Shown here: piece after piece, positions 31,101 to 39,882 of the stretch
How the letters are laid out: every line of letters starts with the position of its first letter
Position numbering within the stretch: position 1 is the first letter of the stretch
Assembly (NCBI RefSeq): GCF_001426525.1
Contig: NZ_LMEW01000035.1
Coordinates: 383,060 to 447,059 of the forward strand
DNA from: Massilia sp. Root133
GTDB lineage: Bacteria; Pseudomonadota; Gammaproteobacteria; Burkholderiales; Burkholderiaceae_D
Length of the DNA: 64,000 nucleotides
Direction: 5' to 3'
Program-made: the position numbers and the translations under genes
The notes under the pieces: generated by a model
The model's input: the letters and a program-made list of their open reading frames with translations, nothing else
Told to the model about the DNA's origin: nothing
The model's database searches: none

Positions 31101-32813
31101 ATGACCACACACGATCCCAAACTCCTCCACAAGGGTGTGCTCGCGGTACGCCGCAACACCATTCGCCGCCTGCTGCATACGGTGTTCGGCATCGAACACC
31201 TGCGCGACGGCCAGCAACGCGTGATCGACAGCGTCCTCGATGGCAGGGACACGCTGGCGATCATGCCGACCGGCAGCGGTAAATCGCTGTGCTACCAGAT
31301 CCCCGCCCGCATCCTGGACGGCATGACGGTCGTCGTCTCGCCGCTGATCTCGCTGATGAAAGACCAGCTGGAAAAGCTCGGGGAACTCGGTATCCGCGCC
31401 GAGCAGGTCAACAGCAGCCTGTCGGCGGAAGAGGAGAGGAACGCATTGGCCGCGATCGCGGAGGGCCGCTGCGAGATCGTGTTCTGCACGCCCGAGCGCC
31501 TCGTCATGCCCGAATTCGTCGACGTGCTGAAGGCCGTGAACATCGCCCTCGTCGTCGTCGACGAAGCCCACTGCATCTCGCAATGGGGCCATGACTTCCG
31601 CCCGGCCTACCTCGAGATGGCCGGCGCGATCGAGGCGCTGGGCCGCCCGCCCGTGCTGGCGCTGACGGCCACCGCGACGGAAGACGTCGTTGACGACATC
31701 GGCCGCCAACTCAATCGCCCGCGGATGAACGTCATCAACACAGGCATCTACCGGCCGAACCTGCAGTACGCCGTCGTGCAGGTGACGAACCCGGACGAGA
31801 AACTGCAGGAGGCGCTGCGCCTCGTGCGCGAGACGGCAGGCACGGGCATCGTCTACGCAGCCACCGTCAAGATGGCCGAGGAGATGCACCAGGTGCTGCT
31901 GGACGCCGGCGAATCCGTCACGCTCTACCACGGCAAGCTGGCAGCCAGCGAGCGCAAGGCGAACCAGGACCTGTTCATGAACGACGAACGGCGCGTGATG
32001 GTGGCGACGAACGCGTTCGGGATGGGCATCGACAAGCCCGACACGCGCTTTGTCATCCACCTGCAGATCCCCGCGAACCTGGAAGCCTACTACCAGGAAT
32101 CGGGCCGCGCGGGCCGCGACGGCCAGGACGCCAGCTGCACCCTGCTGTTCCTGCAGGACGACAAGCGCGTGCAGCAGTTCTTCCTCGTGAAACACTACCC
32201 GACGGCGGACGAGATCCGCGCCGTGTACGAGGCCGTGCACGCGCTCACGGAAAACGAGACGGCGACGCCGGATCGCGTGGATGACGTAGCCGGCGAGCTG
32301 GCGGGGCCGCACCTGAAGGTGTGTTTGAAACTGCTGAAGGATGCGAAGCTGCTGCGCCAGAACCGCAAGCTCGCGTACCTGCCCGGCAGCGCGTCGCCCG
32401 AGGATAAACTGTTCGCGGCGATGGCCGAGGTGTATCGCCAGAAGCAGGAGCGCGACAAGGAAGCGCTCGAACAGATGGTATCGTATGCCGTGAGCGGTTT
32501 CTGCCGCTGGAAGCTGCTGCTCGATTATTTCGGCGACGAGGTCGAAGGCTTCGAGAAGTGCTGCCGCTGCGACAACTGCCTGAACCCGCCGGCCGCCGTG
32601 CTGACGGAAGATATCGACATCCGCGACGACGAGTTCGACCGCGAACCGGACGCAGACGCGCCGGCCGGCCCCGCGTTCGACGCGGGCGCGCGCGTGACGG
32701 TGCCGAAGTATGGCGAAGGCGTCGTGCTGTCCGTGGCCGGGGACCAGGTCCACATCGAATTCCCGGACGGCGAGCAGCGCGCGTTCCTCGCCGATTTCGT
32801 GACGCCAGCGTAA
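31101..32813 (+). CDS. RecQ family ATP-dependent DNA helicase
   Basis: A 570-residue 3'-5' superfamily 2 helicase. Walker A is MPTGSGKSLCYQIP (Lys61). DEAH box is VVVDEAHCISQWGHDF with the RecQ-specific aromatic loop. Motif VI is ESGRAGRDGQ. The zinc subdomain has CRWKLLLDYFGDE followed by the KCCRCDNC cluster. There is no HRDC domain; instead the chain ends in a small beta domain (VTVPKYGEGVVLSVAGDQVH onward). The start is MTTHDPKLL; the open frame extends 48 bases further up but without family likeness, and the ribosome site is weak. The ligase-associated repair genes start 20 bases after the stop, so it may be part of the same transcript. Confidence 0.92.
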   Translation: MTTHDPKLLHKGVLAVRRNTIRRLLHTVFGIEHLRDGQQRVIDSVLDGRDTLAIMPTGSGKSLCYQIPARILDGMTVVVSPLISLMKDQLEKLGELGIRAEQVNSSLSAEEERNALAAIAEGRCEIVFCTPERLVMPEFVDVLKAVNIALVVVDEAHCISQWGHDFRPAYLEMAGAIEALGRPPVLALTATATEDVVDDIGRQLNRPRMNVINTGIYRPNLQYAVVQVTNPDEKLQEALRLVRETAGTGIVYAATVKMAEEMHQVLLDAGESVTLYHGKLAASERKANQDLFMNDERRVMVATNAFGMGIDKPDTRFVIHLQIPANLEAYYQESGRAGRDGQDASCTLLFLQDDKRVQQFFLVKHYPTADEIRAVYEAVHALTENETATPDRVDDVAGELAGPHLKVCLKLLKDAKLLRQNRKLAYLPGSASPEDKLFAAMAEVYRQKQERDKEALEQMVSYAVSGFCRWKLLLDYFGDEVEGFEKCCRCDNCLNPPAAVLTEDIDIRDDEFDREPDADAPAGPAFDAGARVTVPKYGEGVVLSVAGDQVHIEFPDGEQRAFLADFVTPA

Positions 32814-32832
32814 CAAGGAGGACGCCGAACGC

Positions 32833-33873
32833 ATGGGCGACATGGTCATCGTAAGGAAGGAAGGCCTGTACTGTGTGCCGGGCCAGTTCTATATCGACCC
32901 GTGGCGGCCGGTCGACCGGGCCGTCATCACCCATGCCCACGGCGACCATGCGCGCTGGGGCCACAAGCACTACCTGGCCTCGCAGCAAAGTGTCGGCATC
33001 CTGAAGTCGCGCCTCGGCCAGGACATCAACATCGAGGGCCTCGAATACGGCGACAAGGTCGTCCACAACGGCGTGACGATCTCGCTGCACCCGGCGGGGC
33101 ACGTGCTCGGCTCCGCCCAGGTCCGGATGGAGCACCAGGGCGAGATCTGGGTCGCGTCGGGCGACTACAAGGTCGAGCCGGACGCCACGTGCGCCCCGTT
33201 CGAGGCCGTGCGCTGCCACACCTTCATCACGGAATCCACGTTCGGCCTGCCGATCTACCGCTGGGACCCGCAGCAGGAAGTCTTCGACGACATCAACCGC
33301 TGGTGGCGCCGCAATGCCGATGAAGGCCGCACGAGCATCCTGTATGCCTATGCGTTCGGCAAGGCGCAGCGCCTGCTCTGTGGGTTGGACCCTTCTGTCG
33401 GGCCCATCGTCTGCCACGGCGCCGTCGAGCCTTTGAACCGCATCTACCGCGAGGGCGGCGTGGTCCTGCCGCACACGCAGCTCGTCAGCGAGACGGACAA
33501 GGCGGACCTGAAAAAGGCGCTCGTGCTGGCGCCGCCGTCCGCATCCGGCTCGCCGTGGACGCGCCGCTTCGGCGACTATTCCGACGCCTTCGCCAGCGGC
33601 TGGATGCTGCTGCGCGGGGCACGCCGGCGGCGCGGCGTCGACCGCGGTTTCGTGTTGTCCGACCACGCCGACTGGCCCGGCCTGCTGGACGCGATCCACG
33701 CCACCGGTGCGCAGCAGGTGATCGTCACGCACGGCTCGATTCCCGTGATGGTGCGCTGGCTGTGCCAGATCGGCCTCGATGCGAAAGCGTTCGACACGGA
33801 ATACGGCGAGGAGGATGACGAAGCCGTGACGGCCACGCCGGGTGAGCCGGTGGAGGAGGCGAAGGATGCGTGA
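32833..33873 (+). CDS. ligase-associated DNA exonuclease (metallo-beta-lactamase/beta-CASP fold)
   Basis: 346 residues of the Artemis/SNM1-like family. The metal site HAHGDH is at 34-39, with further ligands in LHPAGHVLGS (near 90) and the C-terminal LSDHADW and THGS motifs. In the bacterial ligase-associated set this enzyme is expected to trim DNA ends before joining. The AAGGAGG ribosome site overlaps the recQ stop region. It overlaps the ligase gene by 8 bases. The neighbours strongly support the family assignment. Confidence 0.9.
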   Translation: MGDMVIVRKEGLYCVPGQFYIDPWRPVDRAVITHAHGDHARWGHKHYLASQQSVGILKSRLGQDINIEGLEYGDKVVHNGVTISLHPAGHVLGSAQVRMEHQGEIWVASGDYKVEPDATCAPFEAVRCHTFITESTFGLPIYRWDPQQEVFDDINRWWRRNADEGRTSILYAYAFGKAQRLLCGLDPSVGPIVCHGAVEPLNRIYREGGVVLPHTQLVSETDKADLKKALVLAPPSASGSPWTRRFGDYSDAFASGWMLLRGARRRRGVDRGFVLSDHADWPGLLDAIHATGAQQVIVTHGSIPVMVRWLCQIGLDAKAFDTEYGEEDDEAVTATPGEPVEEAKDA

Positions 33874-35497
33874 ATTCGCCCGCCTGTACGCCGAACTCGA
33901 CGAAACCACCGCCACCAACCGCAAGCTCGAGGCGCTGCAGAACTACTTTGCCAGCGCCGCCCCGGAAAACGCCGCCTGGGCCGTGTACTTCCTCGCGGGC
34001 GGCAAGCCGCGCCAGGCCGTGCCGAGTAAACTCATGCGCCAGTACGCCATCGAATACGCGGGCCTCGACGAGTGGCTGTTCGACGAATCGTATGCGGCCG
34101 TCGGCGACATGGCCGAGACCATCGCCCACATCCTGCCGCCGCCCAAGCGCCACAGCGATGTCGGCCTGGCCGTGTGGATGGAAGAGCGCATCGGCCCGTT
34201 GCGCGGTGCCGATCCGGGCACGATCCGGGAAGCGCTGTTCTCGTACTGGGACGAACTGACGTGGCGCGAACGCTTCCTGTTCGTGAAGCTGATCGGCGGC
34301 GGCTTTCGCGTGGGCGTGTCGAAGCTGCTCGTCACGCGCGCGCTGGCGTCCATCGCCGCGGTCGATTCGAAGCTGATCGCGCAGCGCCTGATGGGCTGGA
34401 CGGATGGCCGTGTCAAGCCGACGGCGACGGGCTTCCTGCAACTGATCGCGGCGCAGACGGACAACGAGCACCAGCTGCGCGGCGGCCAGCCTTACCCCTT
34501 CTTCCTCGCCCACCAGCTGCAGGGCGAGCCTGCTGCGTTGGGCGACATGGGCGACTGGCAGGTCGAATGGAAGTACGACGGCATCCGCGCGCAACTCGTG
34601 CGGCGCGGCGGCCAGAACTACCTGTGGTCGCGCGGCGAGGACCTGATCACGGAGCGCTTCCCGGAGCTCGCGAGTCTATCCCTGCCGGAAGGCACCGTGA
34701 TCGACGGCGAGGTACTGATCTGGACGACGGGCGATTCGCCGGCACCGTTCGCCGACCTGCAGAAGCGCATCGGCCGCAAGACGTTGTCCGCGAAACTGCT
34801 GGCCGAGCTGCCCGCGGTGCTGCTCGCGTACGACCTGCTGGAACTGGACGGTGTCGACACGCGCGCGCTGCCCCAGCACGAACGGCGCGCGCTGCTCGAG
34901 ACGCTCGTCACGGGCGCGGCGCGACCGCAGCTGCGCATCTCGCCGCTCGTGACGGCTGACAGCTGGGACGATCTCGGCAAGCTGCGCGCGGAATCGCGGG
35001 CGCGCGGGGTCGAGGGGATGATGCTGAAAGCACGGAACGCGCAGTACGGCGTAGGCCGCACGAAGGACGTGGGCACGTGGTGGAAGTGGAAGATCGACCC
35101 GTACGCCGTCGACGCGGTGCTGATCTATGCGCAGGCGGGCAGCGGGCGGCGCGCGTCGCTGTACACGGATTACACGTTCGCCGTGTGGGATGGCGAGGGC
35201 GAGGCGCGCAAGCTCGTTCCGTTCGCGAAAGCATATTCCGGCCTCACGGATGCGGAAATCGCGCAGGTCGACAACATCATCCGCAAGACGACGGTGGAAA
35301 AATTCGGGCCCGTGCGGTCCGTGAAGCCGACGATGGTGTTCGAAATCGGCTTCGAAGGCATCGCGCTGTCCACGCGTCACAAGGCGGGCATCGCCGTGCG
35401 CTTTCCCCGCATCCTGCGGCGGCGCGACGACAAGCCCGTCGACGAGGCGGATACGCTCGATACGTTGAAAGGCCTGCTGGGAGCCGTCACGCCATGA
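33866..35497 (+). CDS. ATP-dependent DNA ligase (ligase-associated DNA damage response type)
   Basis: A 543-residue ligase of the LigC/LigB-like bacterial group. The N-terminal helical DNA-binding domain fills about 1-205. The nucleotidyltransferase domain carries the adenylated Lys236 in EWKYDGIRAQ, then motif III (SRGEDLITERFPEL), motif IV (TVIDGEVLIW), and motif V (GVEGMMLKA), with an OB-fold at about 430-540. It seals nicks using ATP, unlike the NAD-dependent replicative LigA. The start is the ATG inside the end of the exonuclease frame, and the stop overlaps the helicase ATG (ATGA). The set acts with the flanking nuclease, helicase and phosphoesterase. Confidence 0.93.
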   Translation: MREFARLYAELDETTATNRKLEALQNYFASAAPENAAWAVYFLAGGKPRQAVPSKLMRQYAIEYAGLDEWLFDESYAAVGDMAETIAHILPPPKRHSDVGLAVWMEERIGPLRGADPGTIREALFSYWDELTWRERFLFVKLIGGGFRVGVSKLLVTRALASIAAVDSKLIAQRLMGWTDGRVKPTATGFLQLIAAQTDNEHQLRGGQPYPFFLAHQLQGEPAALGDMGDWQVEWKYDGIRAQLVRRGGQNYLWSRGEDLITERFPELASLSLPEGTVIDGEVLIWTTGDSPAPFADLQKRIGRKTLSAKLLAELPAVLLAYDLLELDGVDTRALPQHERRALLETLVTGAARPQLRISPLVTADSWDDLGKLRAESRARGVEGMMLKARNAQYGVGRTKDVGTWWKWKIDPYAVDAVLIYAQAGSGRRASLYTDYTFAVWDGEGEARKLVPFAKAYSGLTDAEIAQVDNIIRKTTVEKFGPVRSVKPTMVFEIGFEGIALSTRHKAGIAVRFPRILRRRDDKPVDEADTLDTLKGLLGAVTP

Positions 35498-37980
35498 CCA
35501 GGACCCAGGCGGAAGCGGCCGTCGACGCGTGGTTCGCATCGCGCGGCTGGAAGATCTTTCCGTTCCAGCGCGCGGTGTGGAAGGCCGCGTTGGCGGGCGA
35601 ATCGGGCCTGCTGCATGCGAACACGGGTGCCGGCAAGACGTACGCCGTGTGGTTCGCGGCGCTGCTGCGTGGCGCGAATCGTACCCGGCGCGCAAACACG
35701 GGCCTGCGCGTGCTGTGGATCACGCCGATGCGCGCGCTGGCGGCGGACACGCAGCGGTCGCTGGAAGTGGCGGCGGCCGAACTGGGCGCCGCGAGCCCGG
35801 ACGTCATCGGCACGTGGTCGATCGGCGCGCGCACGGGCGACACGGGCGCGGCCGAGCGCGCGCGCCAGTCCAAGTCGCTGCCCGGTGCGCTGATCACGAC
35901 ACCGGAAAGCCTGTCGCTGCTGCTGTCGCACGCGGCCGCGCGCGACCAGTTCAGGCACCTGGACATGATCATCATCGACGAGTGGCATGAGCTGATGGGG
36001 AGCAAGCGCGGCGTGCAGGTGCAGCTCGCGCTGGCGCGGCTGCGGCGCTGGAATCCCGGTCTCGTCGTCTGGGGCCTGTCCGCGACGATGGGCAATCTCG
36101 CCGAAGCGCGCGGCGTGCTGCTGGGCGATCCGGAAGCCGGCGTGCTCGTCGAAGGCGACCTGAAAAAACAGATCGTCGTCGACTGCCTCGTGCCCCAGGG
36201 CGTGGCGCGCTTTCCGTGGGCAGGCCACCTGGGCCTGCAGATGCTGCAGCCGGTGATCGACGAGATCGAGCAGCACGCCGCGACGCTGGTCTTCACGAAC
36301 ACGCGCTCGCAGTCGGAGTTGTGGTACCAGAACATCATCGAGGCACGCCCGGACTGGGCCGGCCTCGTCGCGCTGCATCACGGCTCGCTCGACCGCGAGG
36401 TGCGCGAATGGGTCGAGACGGGCCTCAAGCGCGGCGACCTGAAAGCCGTCGTGTGCACGGCGAGCCTGGACCTGGGCGTCGATTTTTTACCCGTCGAGCG
36501 CGTGCTGCAGGTCGGCAGCGCGAAAGGCATCGCGCGCCTGCTGCAGCGCGCGGGGCGCAGCGGCCACGCGCCGGGGCGCATCTCGCGCGTGACGCTCGTG
36601 CCGACGAACAGCCTGGAATTGCTGGAAGCGGCGGGCGCCAAGCGCGCCGTCGCCACGCGCCGCATCGAGGCCAGACAAGTGCCGAACAAGCCGTTCGACG
36701 TGCTCGTGCAGCACCTCGTCACCGTCGCGCTGGGCGGCGGATTCCGTTCCGAAGCGTTTTACGAGGAAGTGAAAAGCGCGTGGTCGTACCGCCACCTCAC
36801 GCCGGAAGAATGGCAGTGGGCGCTGGATTTCGTCGCGCGCGGCGGCCAGAGCCTGACGGTCTATCCGGAGTACAAGCGCGTGCTGCCGGACGAGGAGGGC
36901 GTCTACCGCGTGCCCGACGTGAAGATCGGCCGGCGCCACCGCATGGGGATCGGCACCATCGTGTCGGACGCGCAGATGCAGGTGAAGTACGTGAGCGGCG
37001 GCCGCATCGGCAGCGTGGAGGAATCGTTCATCGGGCGCATGAAGCCGGGCGACCACTTCCTGTTCTCCGGCCGCATCCTGGAACTCGTGCGCGTGCACGA
37101 GATGACGGCGTACGTGAAGCGCTCGGAATCGACGCGCGGCGCCGTCAGCCGCTGGCAGGGCACCAAGATGCCGCTGTCGTCCGAGCTCGCGCACGCGGCG
37201 CTCGAAGAACTGAAACTCGCCGGGGAGGGCATCTACGACGGGCCGGAAATGCGCGCGCTGCAGCCGCTGCTGGAGATCCAGGCCCGCTGGTCGGCGCTGC
37301 CCGACAGCGACGTGCTCGTCGTGGAAAGCATGAAGAGCCGCGAGGGCTATCACCTGTTCGTGTACCCGTTCGCGGGACGCGCCGTGCACACGGGGCTCGC
37401 ATCGCTGTTCGCGTACCGCGTCGGGCGCGTCATGCCGAGCACCTTTTCCATCGCCGTCAACGATTACGGGTTCGAGCTGCTGGCGCCCGAAGCCGTCGAC
37501 TGGGCGACCGTGTTCGCTGCGGAGACGGGCACCGACGTCGGCCTGTTCGACACGTCGCACCTGCTCGAGGACGTGCTGGACAGCCTGAACGCGACGCAGT
37601 TGTCGCAGCAGCGCTTCCGCGAAGTGGCGCGCATCGCGGGGCTCATCTTCCAGGGGTATCCGGGCCAGCACAAATCCATGCGCCAGGTGCAGGCGTCGTC
37701 ATCGCTGTTCTTCGAAGTCTTCCGCAAGCACGACAGTGGCAACCTGCTGCTCACGCAGGCCGAGCGCGAAGTGCTGGAGCAGGAACTGGAGCTCACGCGG
37801 CTGCGCGACACGCTCGTCGAACTGCACGCGCGCCGTATCGCCTTCCGCGAGGTGAAGCGCGCCACGCCGTTCGGTTTTCCGCTGATGGTCGAGCGCTTCC
37901 GCGAAAAGGTCAGCACGGAAAAGCTGGCGGACCGCGTCGCGCGCATGGTGCGGGAACTGGAAAAGGCGGCCGGGGCATGA
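35494..37980 (+). CDS. ligase-associated DEXH-box DNA helicase (Lhr-like)
   Basis: 828 residues. Helicase core: Q-motif region IFPFQRAVWKAAL, Walker A HANTGAGKTYAV (near 41-52), Walker B as IIIDEWHELMGSKRG, motif III SATMGN, motif V ASLDLGVDF and motif VI LQRAGRSGHAPG. The C-terminal half (about 430-828) is the Lhr-type winged-helix and beta-barrel region. Proteins of this type are 3'-5' translocases acting on DNA and DNA-RNA hybrids. The DEWH variant of DEXH is typical of the ligase-associated subgroup. It is coupled by ATGA overlaps to both neighbours. Confidence 0.92.
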   Translation: MTRTQAEAAVDAWFASRGWKIFPFQRAVWKAALAGESGLLHANTGAGKTYAVWFAALLRGANRTRRANTGLRVLWITPMRALAADTQRSLEVAAAELGAASPDVIGTWSIGARTGDTGAAERARQSKSLPGALITTPESLSLLLSHAAARDQFRHLDMIIIDEWHELMGSKRGVQVQLALARLRRWNPGLVVWGLSATMGNLAEARGVLLGDPEAGVLVEGDLKKQIVVDCLVPQGVARFPWAGHLGLQMLQPVIDEIEQHAATLVFTNTRSQSELWYQNIIEARPDWAGLVALHHGSLDREVREWVETGLKRGDLKAVVCTASLDLGVDFLPVERVLQVGSAKGIARLLQRAGRSGHAPGRISRVTLVPTNSLELLEAAGAKRAVATRRIEARQVPNKPFDVLVQHLVTVALGGGFRSEAFYEEVKSAWSYRHLTPEEWQWALDFVARGGQSLTVYPEYKRVLPDEEGVYRVPDVKIGRRHRMGIGTIVSDAQMQVKYVSGGRIGSVEESFIGRMKPGDHFLFSGRILELVRVHEMTAYVKRSESTRGAVSRWQGTKMPLSSELAHAALEELKLAGEGIYDGPEMRALQPLLEIQARWSALPDSDVLVVESMKSREGYHLFVYPFAGRAVHTGLASLFAYRVGRVMPSTFSIAVNDYGFELLAPEAVDWATVFAAETGTDVGLFDTSHLLEDVLDSLNATQLSQQRFREVARIAGLIFQGYPGQHKSMRQVQASSSLFFEVFRKHDSGNLLLTQAEREVLEQELELTRLRDTLVELHARRIAFREVKRATPFGFPLMVERFREKVSTEKLADRVARMVRELEKAAGA

Positions 37981-38627
37981 CCAGTGTCACGGTCGACGCC
38001 GCCGGCGAGCAGCTCGTGCTGCTGCCGCAGAAAGCCGTATACTGGCCGCGCGAAAAACTGCTGGCCATCGCCGACATCCACTTCGGCAAGGCGGCCGCGT
38101 TCCGCTCGTTCGGCATCCCCGTGCCGCGCGGGACGACGACGGAAAACCTCGACGCCCTCGACGCCCTCATCGACGCGACGGGCGCGAACCACGTGCTGTT
38201 CCTCGGCGACTTCCTGCATGCGCGCGCGGCGCACGCGGCGGGCACGCAGGCCGCGCTGCTCGCATGGCGCCGGCGGCGCTGCGACCTCGTGCTGACGCTC
38301 GTGCGCGGCAACCACGACAAGCATGCGGGCGACCCGGCCGACGCGCTCGGCATCGACCTCGTCGACGAGCCGTACACGGTGGGCCCGCTGTCGTTCTGCC
38401 ACCACCCGGACCTGGACGCGCCCGGTTATGTGCTGGCGGGGCACGTGCATCCAGTGTATGTCTTGGCGACACGTTTCGATGCCCTGCGGCTGCCGTGCTT
38501 CGTCCTAGGCCCGCGTCGGATGATCCTGCCGTCTTTCGGATCTTTTACCGGCGGACACGCCATCCGTCCGGAGGAAGGCGATCGCATTTTTATTACCTCC
38601 GGGGAAGCCGTGCACAGCGTTCGCTAA
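37977..38627 (+). CDS. pdeM: ligase-associated DNA damage response endonuclease PdeM
   Basis: A 216-residue calcineurin-like metallophosphoesterase. The metal-binding motifs are complete: ADIHFGK (Asp33, His35), LGDFLH, RGNHDKH and the late AGHVHP. Members of this clade accompany the ligase/exonuclease/helicase trio and are annotated as DNA endonucleases. It overlaps the helicase stop by ATGA and is the last gene of the island. The next gene begins 69 bases later with its own ribosome site. Confidence 0.9.
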   Translation: MTSVTVDAAGEQLVLLPQKAVYWPREKLLAIADIHFGKAAAFRSFGIPVPRGTTTENLDALDALIDATGANHVLFLGDFLHARAAHAAGTQAALLAWRRRRCDLVLTLVRGNHDKHAGDPADALGIDLVDEPYTVGPLSFCHHPDLDAPGYVLAGHVHPVYVLATRFDALRLPCFVLGPRRMILPSFGSFTGGHAIRPEEGDRIFITSGEAVHSVR

Positions 38628-38696
38628 CGCACCGAGCCCGTCCAGTGCGCGGCGTAAGCTGGTCTTATCGACAACAAGACGAAGTCGGAGGACCCC

Positions 38697-39797
38697 ATGG
38701 CAAAAACCCGACAGACATTGGCCGCAGCCGTCGTGGCTGCGCTGCCTCTGCTCTCGATGACCGTGACGACGCCCGTGCAAGCGCAGGATCATCCGCGCGC
38801 AGCCAGGCTGGCACCCCGCATCGATGGTTTCAACGTGGACGAAGTGCGGCGCCTGGAACCGGGCACCGAGCTGAACTTCGACCTGTACGGCACGCCGGGC
38901 GGCTATGCCACCCTGCGCATCGATGGCGCCACGCGCAACCTGACCCTGCAGGAAACGTCGCCGGGCACCTACCAGGGCACGTACACGATCGGCAGGCACG
39001 ACCGCATCAACCCCGGCAGCGCCGTCACCGCGAACCTGCGCGTGAACGACATGGTCACGACGCGCCTGCTGGCCGAATCGATCGTGCGCGGACCGGGCCG
39101 TGACGACCGCAGCGACCGCACCGCGGCCAACATGCCGCACGTGGACCGCTTCGACGTACGCGGCAGCGACGACCTCGGGCCGGGCAACGAATTGAAATTC
39201 ACCGTGCGCGGCACGCCGGGCGCGAAGGTCGAGGTGCAGATCGCCGGTTCGCGCGGCATCTTCTTCCTGCCGGAAGTGCGGCCGGGCGAGTACAGCGGCC
39301 TGTACACGATCCGCCGCGACGACCGTATCGCACCGGATGCGGCCGTCACGGCCACGATTCGCGACCATGGCCGTTATTCGACGGCCACGCTGGGACAACC
39401 GCTGATGGCGGGCGGCAACGGCCAGGGCCTCAATCCGAATAACCAGCCGCGCGTGGCGCGTTACTGCACGAATTGCGCGACGGTGGAAGCCGTCAACGTC
39501 GTGCAGGTCAGCGGCGACGGCAGCTACCTGGGCACCGGTGCCGGCGCCGTCGTGGGCGGCCTGCTGGGCAACCAGGTCGGCAGCGGCAGCGGACGCACGG
39601 CGGCCACCGTCGCGGGCGCCGTCGGCGGCGCGATCGCGGGCCGCGAGATCGAACGCAATGCCAATGCGCGGCAGCGCTTCGAAGTCGTCGTGCGCTACGC
39701 CAACGGTGCCACGCAGACGATCCCGTACGAAAACAATCCGGGCTTCCGCGTGGGCGACCGCGTGAAGGTCAGCGATGGCGTGCTGATCCGCGACTGA
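38697..39797 (+). CDS. exported glycine zipper 2TM domain protein with two tandem beta domains
   Basis: 366 residues with a signal peptide (1-29, ending PVQAQ). Two homologous domains of about 90 residues follow (about 40-130 and 145-235). Each has a G-T-P-G turn, then PGTYQGTYTI or PGEYSGLYTI and R-x-D-R-I-x-P. A two-Cys segment YCTNCATVE leads into the glycine zipper (GTGAGAVVGGLLGNQVGSGS) and a C-terminal beta hairpin ending RVKVSDGVLIRD. This tail occurs in outer-membrane or periplasmic proteins of the SlyB/Rickettsia 17 kDa type, usually with envelope-stress or stability roles. AGTCGGAGG precedes the ATG. A shared terminator follows. Confidence 0.82.
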   Translation: MAKTRQTLAAAVVAALPLLSMTVTTPVQAQDHPRAARLAPRIDGFNVDEVRRLEPGTELNFDLYGTPGGYATLRIDGATRNLTLQETSPGTYQGTYTIGRHDRINPGSAVTANLRVNDMVTTRLLAESIVRGPGRDDRSDRTAANMPHVDRFDVRGSDDLGPGNELKFTVRGTPGAKVEVQIAGSRGIFFLPEVRPGEYSGLYTIRRDDRIAPDAAVTATIRDHGRYSTATLGQPLMAGGNGQGLNPNNQPRVARYCTNCATVEAVNVVQVSGDGSYLGTGAGAVVGGLLGNQVGSGSGRTAATVAGAVGGAIAGREIERNANARQRFEVVVRYANGATQTIPYENNPGFRVGDRVKVSDGVLIRD

Positions 39798-39829
39798 TGC
39801 GCGACTGATCTGTCCGTCCCAGAAAACAG

Positions 39830-39862
39830 AAAGCCGGCTTCCGCGAGGAACCGGCTTTTCTC
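39830..39862. terminator. bidirectional terminator between the glycine-zipper and Fnr-like genes
   Basis: Stem AAAGCCGG / CCGGCTTT with a 14-base loop that can pair further (CTTCC/GGAA). A TTTTCTCGTTTT run follows on the plus strand and an A/T run lies on the other side. It separates two convergent genes. Confidence 0.75.
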
Positions 39863-39882
39863 GTTTTGACGCGGGAAGCGGT

